Shown here: positions 55,957 to 64,000 of the stretch, piece by piece
Layout of the letters: every line of letters begins with the position of its first letter
How positions within the stretch are numbered: position 1 is the stretch's first letter
Assembly (NCBI GenBank): GCA_009760855.2
Contig: WPIO01000203.1
Location: 124,001-188,000, forward strand
Direction: 5' to 3'
DNA from: Cristatella mucedo
Taxonomy: Eukaryota > Bryozoa > Phylactolaemata > Cristatellidae
Length of the DNA: 64,000 nt
Made by a program: the position numbers and the translations under genes
Notes under the pieces: model-generated
The model's database searches: none
Told to the model about the DNA's origin: nothing
The model's input: only the letters and a program-made list of their open reading frames with translations

Positions 55957-56315
55957 GAGCCCTCGGAGAATCTCTTTCTAGGCACTTTACATTCACTGAA
56001 ACGAAAGTGCGATCACTTGGTTAGTTGTTTCCTGATTGTTAAATAACATGAATAACACGGTTAGGGGTGACATGCACTGGATCACCAAGCAAGTTTGCTT
56101 AGTGGCGGTGTGCACAATACCAGAACGCAAACCCACATAAAAGAAGAATCACAGAGAATGCTAAATGCTGCATAAATATATCCATTTTAGTTTGTTTTCA
56201 AATTTGGAAAAGTAACGAGACGTCATGACTCAAGTCTGGATTGAGTTTCGGGGTTTTAGGAGTCTAACAACTAAAGGTATGGTTTCCAAATCATTTGAAT
56301 TTTGTACGAGCGAAT
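55957..56315 (-). mobile_element. LINE-A remnant in unit b
   Basis: The reversed 3' end ('CTTTCTAGGCACTTTACATT') is followed by words matching 49840-50110 ('GGGGTGACATGCAC', 'GAATCACAGAGAATGCTAAATGC'). The same remnant is in unit c at 59612-59975. Confidence 0.75.
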
Positions 56316-56324
56316 CTTTAATCC

Positions 56325-56488
56325 TTCTGATCAAATAGCCTCTTTTTTAAAGCAACAGAAGAGCCTTTACGGCTATCATCACAGCTTGCTGTTGTGATAA
56401 AGGATCGCCCACAGCAGGAATCGAACCCACCACCTCGGTACCGAGGTCGTGAAAGAAACCGCCTTACCTAGTGTGCCATCACGGCTCT
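56325..56488 (-). mobile_element. tRNA-like SINE, present in unit b only
   Basis: On the minus strand it runs 'AGAGCCGTGATGGCACACTAG' in parts, a CACGACCTCGG/CCGAGG palindrome, box B GGTTCGATTCC, body hairpin, and 'AAGAGGCTATTTGATCAG'. Unit c shows continuous sequence at the matching place (about 59975-59985, 'CATCTATTAGCAGTAGG'), so insertion followed the array duplication. Confidence 0.9.
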
Positions 56489-57229
56489 GTTAGCAGTAGG
56501 TACCTAGCGGCCACATTTTAAAAGATTTGGATGCAGCTCGGTAACCTAATATTCATATGATAGAACATTGGTGGCAATCAAACTATGGATTCTGAACACA
56601 ATCATAAATGCTTTTCATTATGTCGCCTATCTTACTTTATTTAATGTGCCGTCTTTAGTCTTGTCTCGAACATGCATACACGAGACCGAGCCGACCTTGT
56701 TGAGCCTGGCTGGACTTACTACCATTGCTAACAAAACACCATTCAACCACACTGGTTTAGCTTCCAATTTAGTAATCGCCGTAGTATACTACAGTAAAAA
56801 GCAGCGATGGATTGTCGCTTAATGCAATTATTGAATTTGCAGCTGGAAAATATTCCAAATACGACTTTGTTGCTGCATGCAATCATTCGTCAGTGACAAG
56901 TTGCCGCACAGATCATGGTGATGAGCCGTGAAAGAGGAGTTGAATTAAACTTGGCTGACTAAAAGAGGGAATTTCCTAACAGTTCAAGCATGCAGGTCAG
57001 CCTATTTCAAAACTTCTCTTAAGAGGTCAATGCTCGTTCGTTTCCAAGACAAAACTTGTGACCATTTATATGCGACGAAATGTTGTAAGTGTTCCTGGAT
57101 AAAATGAACGTTCAAATTAAGCTGCATTTCTATTGGCCTTAGTGAGAGGCAAAATGCTGCCCTGTCTAAACACCATTTTTAAGGTTTTTTCTTCTTCGGG
57201 CATTCCAGAATTTGTAGCCAAAGCATGTT
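56489..57229. other. Array sequence, nothing recognised
   Basis: It aligns with 59985-60719. The frame 56568-56822 is not kept in the second copy. Confidence 0.5.
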
Positions 57230-57571
57230 GGATAAGTAAATGAATTCTGCCTCGATCTTGAAATTGCATCGTAAGCTACATAGATTGTTGGCTTTGCTGG
57301 TCATGCAGAAAACGGACATGCAAATGCTGCTTAATACGGATAAGGCCATGTTAAAATTAAAATTTAACTTACCTTACAACTTGGGGTAGAGCAGACTGTA
57401 GAGCCGGTCGAGCGGAGGCAATAATCTACTAAGTTTATATTGCTAGTCACCTTCAGACCCATTCCTGACATTACCGGTTGGCTTCCTTTGCGACAGTTCG
57501 CTTTGTTCATTCAAGTGGTTTGCATTGGTTTTGTTTGTTTTTGGCGCAGTAGCTGCTTAGGCCAAGTGCCA

Positions 57572-57835
57572 TAAACGTAATTTAATGTCTCTCCGTTTGT
57601 AACTTACAAAGCCGTAACGACTGTGTGGGTGTTACACAGGAGAGTTTTGTGGAGTTTTGTGTAGTTTTGTGTCTCTCAACCTAAGCGGCTTTTGGTACGA
57701 GTTCGATAGCCAGCAGACTTCGTCTCACGCCACAAAGAAAAATTTTCAAGTATAGCAGAGTTAGGAGATCCGTTGAGGTAGTGAATAGCGTAAAAGTAGC
57801 AGGTCGAGATCGCTGAAAAAGATGAGCCATAGCTT
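57572..57835 (-). mobile_element. LINE-B 3' end, shortened, in unit b
   Basis: Reversed 3' word 'TTAATGTCTCTCCGTTTGTA' then C-terminal remnant. It is about 450 bp shorter than in units a and c because of an internal deletion ending at about 57835. Includes a short 'GTGGAGTTTTGTGTAGTTTT' slip repeat near 57650. Confidence 0.7.
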
Positions 57836-57837
57836 GG

Positions 57838-58090
57838 CTGTGCTGATGCTGTCGCTGAAACCCGTTAGCGTGACGTAACCATCGCTGCTGCAGGCTTTGG
57901 CGGGTCTCAGGTGTCATGCTATGTGATAAATTTAGATAGGGAGCCTCTGGTGATATTACCGTTCCATAGGATCCAGGAAAAGTTCTTTTATCATTATTTT
58001 GAGTTCGATTGAGTTAGCTAGCAGCCGAGTGAGCGATGCTGCCGAAGAAAGCGGTTGATTATGCATTGCCTCAGCCGAAGTATAATCATC
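57838..58090 (-). pseudogene. Unidentified conserved frame remnant, unit b
   Basis: The minus strand reads 'DYTSAEAMHNQPLSSAAS', 'LTRLLANSIELKIMI', a frameshift and stop, 'MTPETRQSLQQRWLRHANGF' and 'QRQHQHSQA'. It is collinear with unit c, which has no interruption in this stretch. Confidence 0.4.
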
Positions 58091-58134
58091 GCTCTGCATT
58101 CGCTTGAAATTAACCTTAATAGCAGTAATAAGCT

Positions 58135-58240
58135 TACAACTTAAAATAATATTAATAATGATGATAACACATTTGTTAAAACGAACTCATATAAGTAAAT
58201 CAACTTTTAAGCGATTCACATTTACTTTTAAGATTAAGTT
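58135..58240 (-). mobile_element. LINE-A tail remnant
   Basis: Degenerate reversed LINE-A end ('AATAATGATGATAACACATTTG', 'AGCGATTCACATTTACT' in parts). In unit c the corresponding tail (62160-62230) continues into about 700 bp of LINE-A, which is missing here. Confidence 0.55.
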
Positions 58241-58494
58241 TTTCAGTGTTAGACACTCAACGAATTCAGTATTTCTACTTGTTTATATAGAGTTTTCGGC
58301 GATACAGACTTGTATATACTTTATATGATCGTTCACTACAATTTATCATCACTTTAACTTCTTTGACCAACCCGATCTTTCACGAGAGCTCTTTTCTTGT
58401 TTGAGAATCATTAGCACTGCTGTGCTATGACCCAGAACTTATTTCCGTGGGTGATATCTAGGTAATGAATTTAAAACACTGCGATCATCCAATG

Positions 58495-58740
58495 AGCCTC
58501 CAAAGTAGGGATTCCCAAGGGGTCTGTTCTTATTCTACTCTGTTGCTGTTTTAATTCTATCCTATGCCCTCGTAATAGCTAAGCACAGTATTCGCTCTAA
58601 TTTTGATGCATACGATACGCCGAGTACGATGCAGGACTCATGGGGCCCCGTAAATGATTCCGATGCGGCTTGGGCGAGCTATCCTGCGAATTGGAGACTG
58701 CCCGCTGGAAGGCAAGATACGATTTTATAGTCGATGTGAA
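58495..58740 (+). mobile_element. Degraded LINE reverse transcriptase palm, unit b
   Basis: The plus strand reads 'GIPKGSVL', then after a frameshift 'ALVIAKHSIRSNFDAYDT', matching the GVPQGS and AKH...YADD region of LINE-A with the catalytic box lost. The same remnant is in unit c (63490-63740). Confidence 0.6.
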
Positions 58741-59515
58741 CGTAGCAGTGTCTGGCTCTCATTATGTAGCCAAATGCTGCCGGCCGAGAAGAGCATTTCA
58801 GGATGCCGAGACTCGCCTTTTTTGAGTCGTATGACATGTGGCTTGATTCGCCCTGCATGCAAAACGCTGGCAAGGAACCGACACCTACAATTTATTCTTC
58901 GACTCACAGAGCAGAGGGAGCACGAATTTGCTCGCCCCTCTCTCCCACTCTAGTCCTCTCTCCCCGACTCCGGCTGTTCACCTGCCGACACCGATGGTGA
59001 ATCCACCGTCTGTTCACCAGTGGGTTATGGCCTGAGCCAATGCCTCATTAGAAGGTGACCACAGCCGTGTAGAGGCCCCTCTCGTGGATGTTTCCACCAG
59101 CTGATTAGGAAAGGAGTGGCGCCGGCTTGCATGCAATCGAACTACGTGACTAGCCACATATCGCTCTTGGTGATCCTAGCAATTCGCTCAAGAAGCGGCC
59201 ACCTGGCACGCTTGAGAACTGACGAGCCAGCCGAAAATCTGCCGTCAGCAGGGATATTTCGTGGTGTGTGATCGACACAAGCACTACCACGGGATAGCCC
59301 CAATCGCTCTAGTCGGCAATAGCTTGCCAGTGTGTTCGTTCTACACTGCTGCAGCTGGTTGAGGGGACGGCGACCTACCTGTGCTTTGATTGGCGGCGTG
59401 AGCTGTGGCCCTGCACCTGCCCGTCGGACATTGCTTGCTGCTTCGGTCGGCCACGAGCACTACCTATCTTCGCTTCGAGATCGAAGCAATCACAGCCGGT
59501 AGGGCAACGTCTTCA
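58741..59515 (+). other. Array sequence with a frame shared by two units
   Basis: The 65-codon frame 58803-59000 is matched without indels by 63801-63992 ('HRAEGAR', 'SPLSPTLVLSP' shared). Many differences change the amino acid, so constraint is doubtful. 59000-59515 is GC-rich with nothing recognised. Confidence 0.3.
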
Positions 59516-59611
59516 GGTGCAATCGGACAACCGAGTGCAGCATTTGCGTAGAATAGTCTCCACTGGAAAGAACGGCTGACGTTAATCACAATGTCAATCA
59601 TGCTTTAACAT

Positions 59612-59975
59612 AGAGCCGTCGGAGAATCTCTTTCTAGGCACTTTACATTCGCTGGAATGAAAGTGCGATCGCATTGTTAGTTGTTTCAAGTTCCCTATAT
59701 AACATGAATAACACGGTTTGGGGTGACATGCACTGGGTTACCAAGCAAGTTCGGTTTGTGGCCGTGTGCGCTGTGCCAGAACGCAAACCAACATAAAAGA
59801 AGAATCACAAAGACCTCTAAATGCTGCATAAATAGATGCGTTTTTTAGTTTGTTTTAAAATTTGGAAAAGTAACAAAACGTCGTGACCCAAGTTTGAATA
59901 CAGTTTTGGGGTTTTTGAAGTCTAGCAACTTAAGGCTCGGTTTTCAAATTAATTGAGGGTTGTACGAACGCATCT
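59612..59975 (-). mobile_element. LINE-A remnant in unit c
   Basis: Counterpart of 55957-56315, without the SINE. Confidence 0.75.
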
Positions 59976-61066
59976 ATTAGCAGTAGGTACATTGTGGCCA
60001 CATTTTAGGAGATTTAGATGCAGCTCGCTTACTTAAATTTAATATGATAGAAGATTGGCGGCACTCAAACTATGGAATCTAAACACAATCATAAATGTAT
60101 TTCTTTACGTCACCTATCTTACTTAATTTAACGTGCCGTCTTTAGTCTTTTCTCTAACATGCATACACAAGACCACGCCGGCCTTGTTTAGCCTGGCTGG
60201 ACTTGGTAACATTGCTAACAAAACGCCATTCAATTACACCGGTTCAGTATTCAATTTAGTATTAGCGGTAGTATACTGTGGTAAATAGCAACGAATGATT
60301 GTAGCTTTATGCAAATATTGAATTTGTAGCTTGAAAATATTCCAAATATAACTTTGTTGCTGCATGCAATCATTCGTCAAAGACAAGTTGCCGCACAGAC
60401 AATGGTGATGGGCTGTGCAAGGGGAGTTGAAATAAACTTGGCTGACAAGAAAAGAGGGTATTTCTTAACAGTTCGAGCATGCAGGTCAGCGTCTTTTAAA
60501 AGCTCTCTAAAGAGTTCAGTGCTTGCTCGTTTCTCTGGCAACACTTAAGACGAATTATTGGCTACGAAATGTTGAAAGTGTTTCAGAATAAAAAAATACA
60601 TTGAAATTAAGCTGCATTTCTATTGGCCTTAGTGAGAGGCAAAATGCTGGCATGTCTAAACGGCATTTTCAAGGTTTTTTTCTTCTTCGCGCTTTCCAGA
60701 ATTTGTAGGCAAAACATGTAGTATAAGTAAATGAATGTGGCCTCGATCTCGAAATTGCATCATAAGCTACAGAAATTGATGGCTTTGCTGGTCATGCAGA
60801 ACAAGGACATGCAAATGCTGCCTAATGCTGATAAGTACATGTTGAAATTAACATTTAACGTATCTTACAACTCGAGGTAGAGCAGACTGTAGAGGCGGTC
60901 GAGCTGAGGCTAACATCCACTGAGGTAATATTGCTAGTCACCTTCAGTCCCAGGCATGACATCACCGGTTGGCATACCTTACGTTAGCTCGCTCTGTCCA
61001 TTCTAGTGGTTTGCATCGTTTTTTTTAGTTTTTAGCATTGTAGCAGCTTAGGCCACGTACCATTAA
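59976..61066. other. Array sequence, nothing recognised
   Basis: It aligns with 56489-57571 of unit b. No coding or RNA feature. Confidence 0.45.
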
Positions 61067-61790
61067 CGTAATTTAATGTCCCTCCGTCTGTAACTTCACA
61101 AAGCCACGACGACCATGTGGGCGTTACACAGGAAAGTTTTGTGTAGCTCACTCGCAAGAGCCGCTTTCTGTACGCATTCGATGGCCAGCAGCCTTCGCCT
61201 CACGCAACAAAGAGAAATTTTCAAGCGTAGCAGAGTCACCAGAGCAGTTGAGGTAGTGAGTTGCCTAAAAGTAGCAGGTCAGGATCGCTATAAAGGATGA
61301 GCCATAGTCGGAAGCAGGACGGTAATTGTCGGTGCGTGTGAATTGTGGAAGCAATTTCCACAGTCGGTGACCTGCGGAGCTAAAGCTTCGGTCACCAACG
61401 GTCTTTCAGCAGAGGAATGGGACAGCTATTTATTGTGCACACAGGACCTGGGGGCGTGAACTGGCTGAAACTGTTGCAGCAGTTCAGCTAAGTACGAATG
61501 AGCCAAGCCGTGACAGGCCTTGTGGGTCAGCGTAAGAACTTTGGTCTGTATTCCCTTCTCAACTGGCATCTAACCTAGCTCTTTTAGCAAAGGAGGCTCG
61601 TGCTCAGACCTCTGGGACTTGAAGACTAGCATTACAGACATATTCATAGTCAGCTGCGGTGGCCTAGTTGCTTTTGAATCAGCCCAGCTAAAAGTTAATT
61701 ACAAAAGTAAAGCCGAGACAGAACTGGAAGCTAGTTAAATATTTTACAAGCCCCTGTGGAAGACAGCTCGTAATAGCTGTACTAGCGAAA
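61067..61790 (-). mobile_element. LINE-B 3' end in unit c
   Basis: Reversed 3' word 'TTAATGTCCCTCCGTCTGTA', then C-terminal domain remnants on the minus strand, with stops and frameshifts. Confidence 0.75.
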
Positions 61791-61819
61791 TTGGCAGGGT
61801 TTGGGGAAAGCTGCCGCTA

Positions 61820-62103
61820 TTGTGAAGCATGAAGGCTTGGCTGTACTGATGCCGTCGTTGAAACCCGTTAGCACGACTTAACCATCGCTGGTGCACGCTT
61901 TTGAGGGTCTCAGGTGTTAGGCTACGTACTAACTCTTCACGGGGAGCCTCTGGTGAAATGACCGTTCCTTGGATTGCAGGAATGGTTCTCTCTATAACTA
62001 TTTTGATTTCGATTGAGATAGGCAGCATCCGAGAGACTGATGCTGCCGATGGAAGCTGCTGATTGGGCATTGCCTCAGCCGAAGTATAGTAATCGGGCTG
62101 CAC
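61820..62103 (-). pseudogene. Unidentified conserved frame remnant, unit c (longest)
   Basis: The minus-strand frame is open from 62103 to beyond 61820 (part of a 119-codon frame ending 61744). It reads 'TSAEAMPNQQLPSAASVSRM', 'ISIEIKIVIERTIPAIQGTV', 'ISPEAPREELVRSLTPETL' and 'QRWLSRANGFQRRHQYSQ'. It is the best version of the peptide also seen in units a and b. No family recognised; it stops where LINE-B sequence begins. Confidence 0.45.
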
Positions 62104-62159
62104 TCAGCTGACGTTTACCTTAATAACAGTAATGAGCTTAAAACTAAAAATAATATTAA

Positions 62160-62900
62160 TATTGATGATTACACATTCGTTAAATCGACCTCAGATAATT
62201 TAATCTCTCTCTGAGCGCTTTAATTTTTTTTCAAAGACAAAACGATTGGATAATGAGTAGTAACAAAATAATCAACATTATTAACTTGGTTATGGGTGAC
62301 ATGCACAGGGTCAGCATGCAAGAGTTGCTAGTGGCTCCAAGCAACTGTGTCAGCACGTATAAGCACATGCAGGATGAATAACTGGGACCCAGTGAATGGT
62401 ATATTAAATAGCTCCGTTTTTAATTCCTTTTTAAATGTGAACAAGTCATCAGATTTGGTGACGGAAATCGGAGTGAGTTCCAGGCTTTGAGAGCAAACGA
62501 AATAAACGCACAGTCTCCAAAGGATTTCAGGTGTATATGAAGTATAGGTCAACAGTTGAATTCCGAAAAGCATGTGGTACTTTGCTTAACCTGCTTACGG
62601 AGTAAATGTAATAGGTAGGCTGTTGCCAAAGAATATAGGGAGTTAAAGCTGAGTGACCGAACCTTGAATTCACGCCGGTGCAGGTCGGCGAGAAGTGGTG
62701 CGATGTTGCAACTGCAATTATCATGACCGACAGGCCCAGATGGGGAGTTTGGCACCAGCTGCCAGAGCTTGCTGCTCATGCTTGTAGGCCAGCCACCAGT
62801 GAGTTTCCGAAGTCAAGACGGGATGTCAACGCACGTAGAATAACTTCGAAGTGATATCCCTTATGAACAAGTCTGGATTTTTAGCAATAAAAGCCTTCTT
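62160..62900 (-). mobile_element. LINE-A copy in unit c
   Basis: Reversed tail and hairpin ('CTCTCTGAGCGCTTTAA'). Minus-strand frames 62328-62573 and 62549-62779 follow ('APLLADLH', 'LFTFKKELKTELF' correspond to the C-terminal domain). Several frameshifts. Confidence 0.8.
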
Positions 62901-62942
62901 GACTCCATTCCCACCACCCAGCTTGTGTGATGCGTTGATCAG

Positions 62943-63170
62943 TTGCTGCCATTCTTGAATAACAGAATACAAATGTCAATAGTACCAGGTCTCGTCCCGG
63001 TGCCTTTCAAAAAAGCTGTTTTAAAGCCGACGTGTAAGAAAGTACTACTACAATTATTCAGAAAATTATTGCTACACTCCAAGGACTTATGCAAATTTCG
63101 CCTAATCTCGGTGCTGCCAATAATGTCAAAAACACCATTACTGGTTGTGGCAGGCCAGCCAAACTCTTAA
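62943..63170 (+). mobile_element. LINE reverse transcriptase N-terminal fragment
   Basis: The 75-codon plus frame reads 'VPGLVPVPFKKAVLKPTCKK', then 'LCKFRLISVLPIMSKTPLLV'. This corresponds to the start of the LINE reverse transcriptase (FKxAVVxPxxKK ... YRPISxLPxxSKxLE). It faces opposite to the adjacent LINE-A copy, so it is a separate piece. Absent from unit b. Confidence 0.75.
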
Positions 63171-63408
63171 ATCGAAAGTCAAACCTTGGCACTTCCAGTC
63201 AGTTTTTTAGTACTAAAAACTCCACAGATTTAATATTTCTACATGCTTTTATATAGACTTCGGCGATGCATACTTCTGTTGACTTTTCATGATCGGTAAC
63301 TTCGACGTTTCATCACTTTTACTTTTGTAGACCAACCAAGTCTTTCTCCAACGCTCTTTATCTTGTCTCAAAATCATTAGCATTGCTGGGCAATGGTGTA
63401 GATCCTAT

Positions 63409-63470
63409 TTCGGTGGACGACATCAATGTACTGAAGGCATCAATGTACTTCGGTGGACGACATCAATGTA
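63409..63470 (+). repeat. 40-bp-spaced direct repeat
   Basis: TTCGGTGGACGACATCAATG (plus TA) occurs at 63409-63430 and 63449-63470, with a third partial 'GCATCAATGTAC' between. Not present in unit b. Confidence 0.9.
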
Positions 63471-63489
63471 AAAAACAAACAATAATCCA

Positions 63490-63740
63490 ATGAGCGTCTA
63501 AAGTAGGTGTCGCCAAAGGGTCGGTTCTTACTCTAGTCTGTTACAGTTTTGATGTTATTGTATGCCCTTGTAATCGCCAAGCACAGCCTGGGCTCTAATT
63601 TGAATGAATACGATACACCGAGTACGATACAGGAGTTACTGGGCACCGTAAATGAGTCCGATGCGGCTTTTGCAAGCATTCGTGCGAATAGGAGACTGCC
63701 CAAGAGAAGGTGAGATAAGGTTTTCAATTCCATTCAAACA
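63490..63740 (+). mobile_element. Degraded LINE reverse transcriptase palm, unit c
   Basis: 'GVAKGSVL' then, frameshifted, 'VIAKHSLGSNLNEYDT'. Counterpart of 58495-58740. Confidence 0.6.
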
Positions 63741-64000
63741 TAGCTGTGTTTGGCGCTCATTATGTAGCCAAATACTGCCGGCCTAGAAAAACACTTCAGG
63801 ATGCCTAGACTCGCAAGTTTTGTGCAGTGTGACTTGTGCTTTGATTCGCCCTGCATGCTAAACGCTTGCACAGAACCAACACCAACATATTATTTCTATA
63901 CTCACAGAGCAGAGGGAGCACGACTTTACTCGCCCCTCTCTCCCACTCTAGTCCTATCTCCTCTAATTCATCAGAGTCTCTGCCGACCCTGATGGTGAAT

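Larger units (their letters stand above)
55850..59515 (+). repeat. Right-hand array, unit b
   Basis: 55858 onward ('GTGCAATCGGACACCCGAGT') matches 59517 onward. 57230-58000 matches 52220-53540 and 60720-62010. 58070-59000 matches 62085-62160 plus 63180-64000. The period is about 3.6 kb before later insertions. Confidence 0.85.
59516..64000 (+). repeat. Right-hand array, unit c (runs off the window)
   Basis: Third representative, collinear with unit b and interrupted by a LINE-A copy and a separate LINE fragment at 62160-63170. Confidence 0.8.

Noticed and set aside
58803-59000. Frame shared with 63801-63992 as a small conserved protein
   Set aside because: No indels, but many differences change residues. 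With only two diverged copies this does not show constraint.
1467-64000. CRISPR-like or phage/defence system
   Set aside because: Repeats are dispersed retroelement tails and tandem blocks, not short spaced repeats. No prokaryotic gene organisation exists here.

Overview
This window looks like repeat-rich, essentially gene-poor DNA from an animal genome. The evidence is: many decayed copies of two L2/CR1-type non-LTR retrotransposon (LINE) families, about thirteen copies of a tRNA-like SINE, a Tc1/mariner relic, microsatellites, and a calmodulin pseudogene that keeps an intron at the position used by animal calmodulin genes. Nothing resembles bacterial operons. I cannot name the species. No intact protein-coding gene, rRNA or functional tRNA gene was found; most open frames are chance or are remnants of transposon proteins.

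Layout. (1) 1-905 is the edge of a repeated block (copy U0). (2) 2,150-18,275 is a long block (U1), present again as a diverged copy at 28,345-46,675 (U2). Order and orientation match throughout, at an offset of roughly 26-29 kb. Shared internal insertions (SINEs at 4515/30735, 8745/34955, 17690/46105, 18120/46535; LINE-B relics) predate the duplication. Private insertions postdate it (LINE-A at 7850-8375 only in U1 and at 35199-36351 only in U2; SINEs at 13932 only in U1 and at 33233 and 46675 only in U2) and give empty/filled site pairs. (3) 18,300-28,330 is the spacer between the blocks: opposing LINE-A and LINE-B copies, microsatellites and unassigned sequence. (4) 46,820-52,200 holds the Tc1 relic, long GA and TA tracts, a 92-bp AT-rich palindrome and more LINE-A copies. 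(5) 52,220-64,000 is a second, smaller tandem array (about 3.6-5 kb units, three representatives) with the calmodulin pseudogene sitting beside the first unit.

LINE family A ends 3' in a GC hairpin followed by an (ATT)n tail. LINE family B ends in a short CATTA-type tail. Both lie on both strands, and their reverse transcriptase remnants have broken frames and altered YADD boxes (YADY, YADA).

The most gene-like non-transposon signals are the calmodulin pseudogene (53588-54154), a promoter-like cluster kept in both U1 and U2 (GC box, perfect three-unit heat-shock element, inverted CCAAT, then a possible splice donor; 11553-11870 and 41011-41320), and an unidentified minus-strand frame kept in three units of the right-hand array. 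I saw no strong candidate for a new multi-gene system. The interest lies in the duplication history, the mobile-element families and these few captured host sequences.
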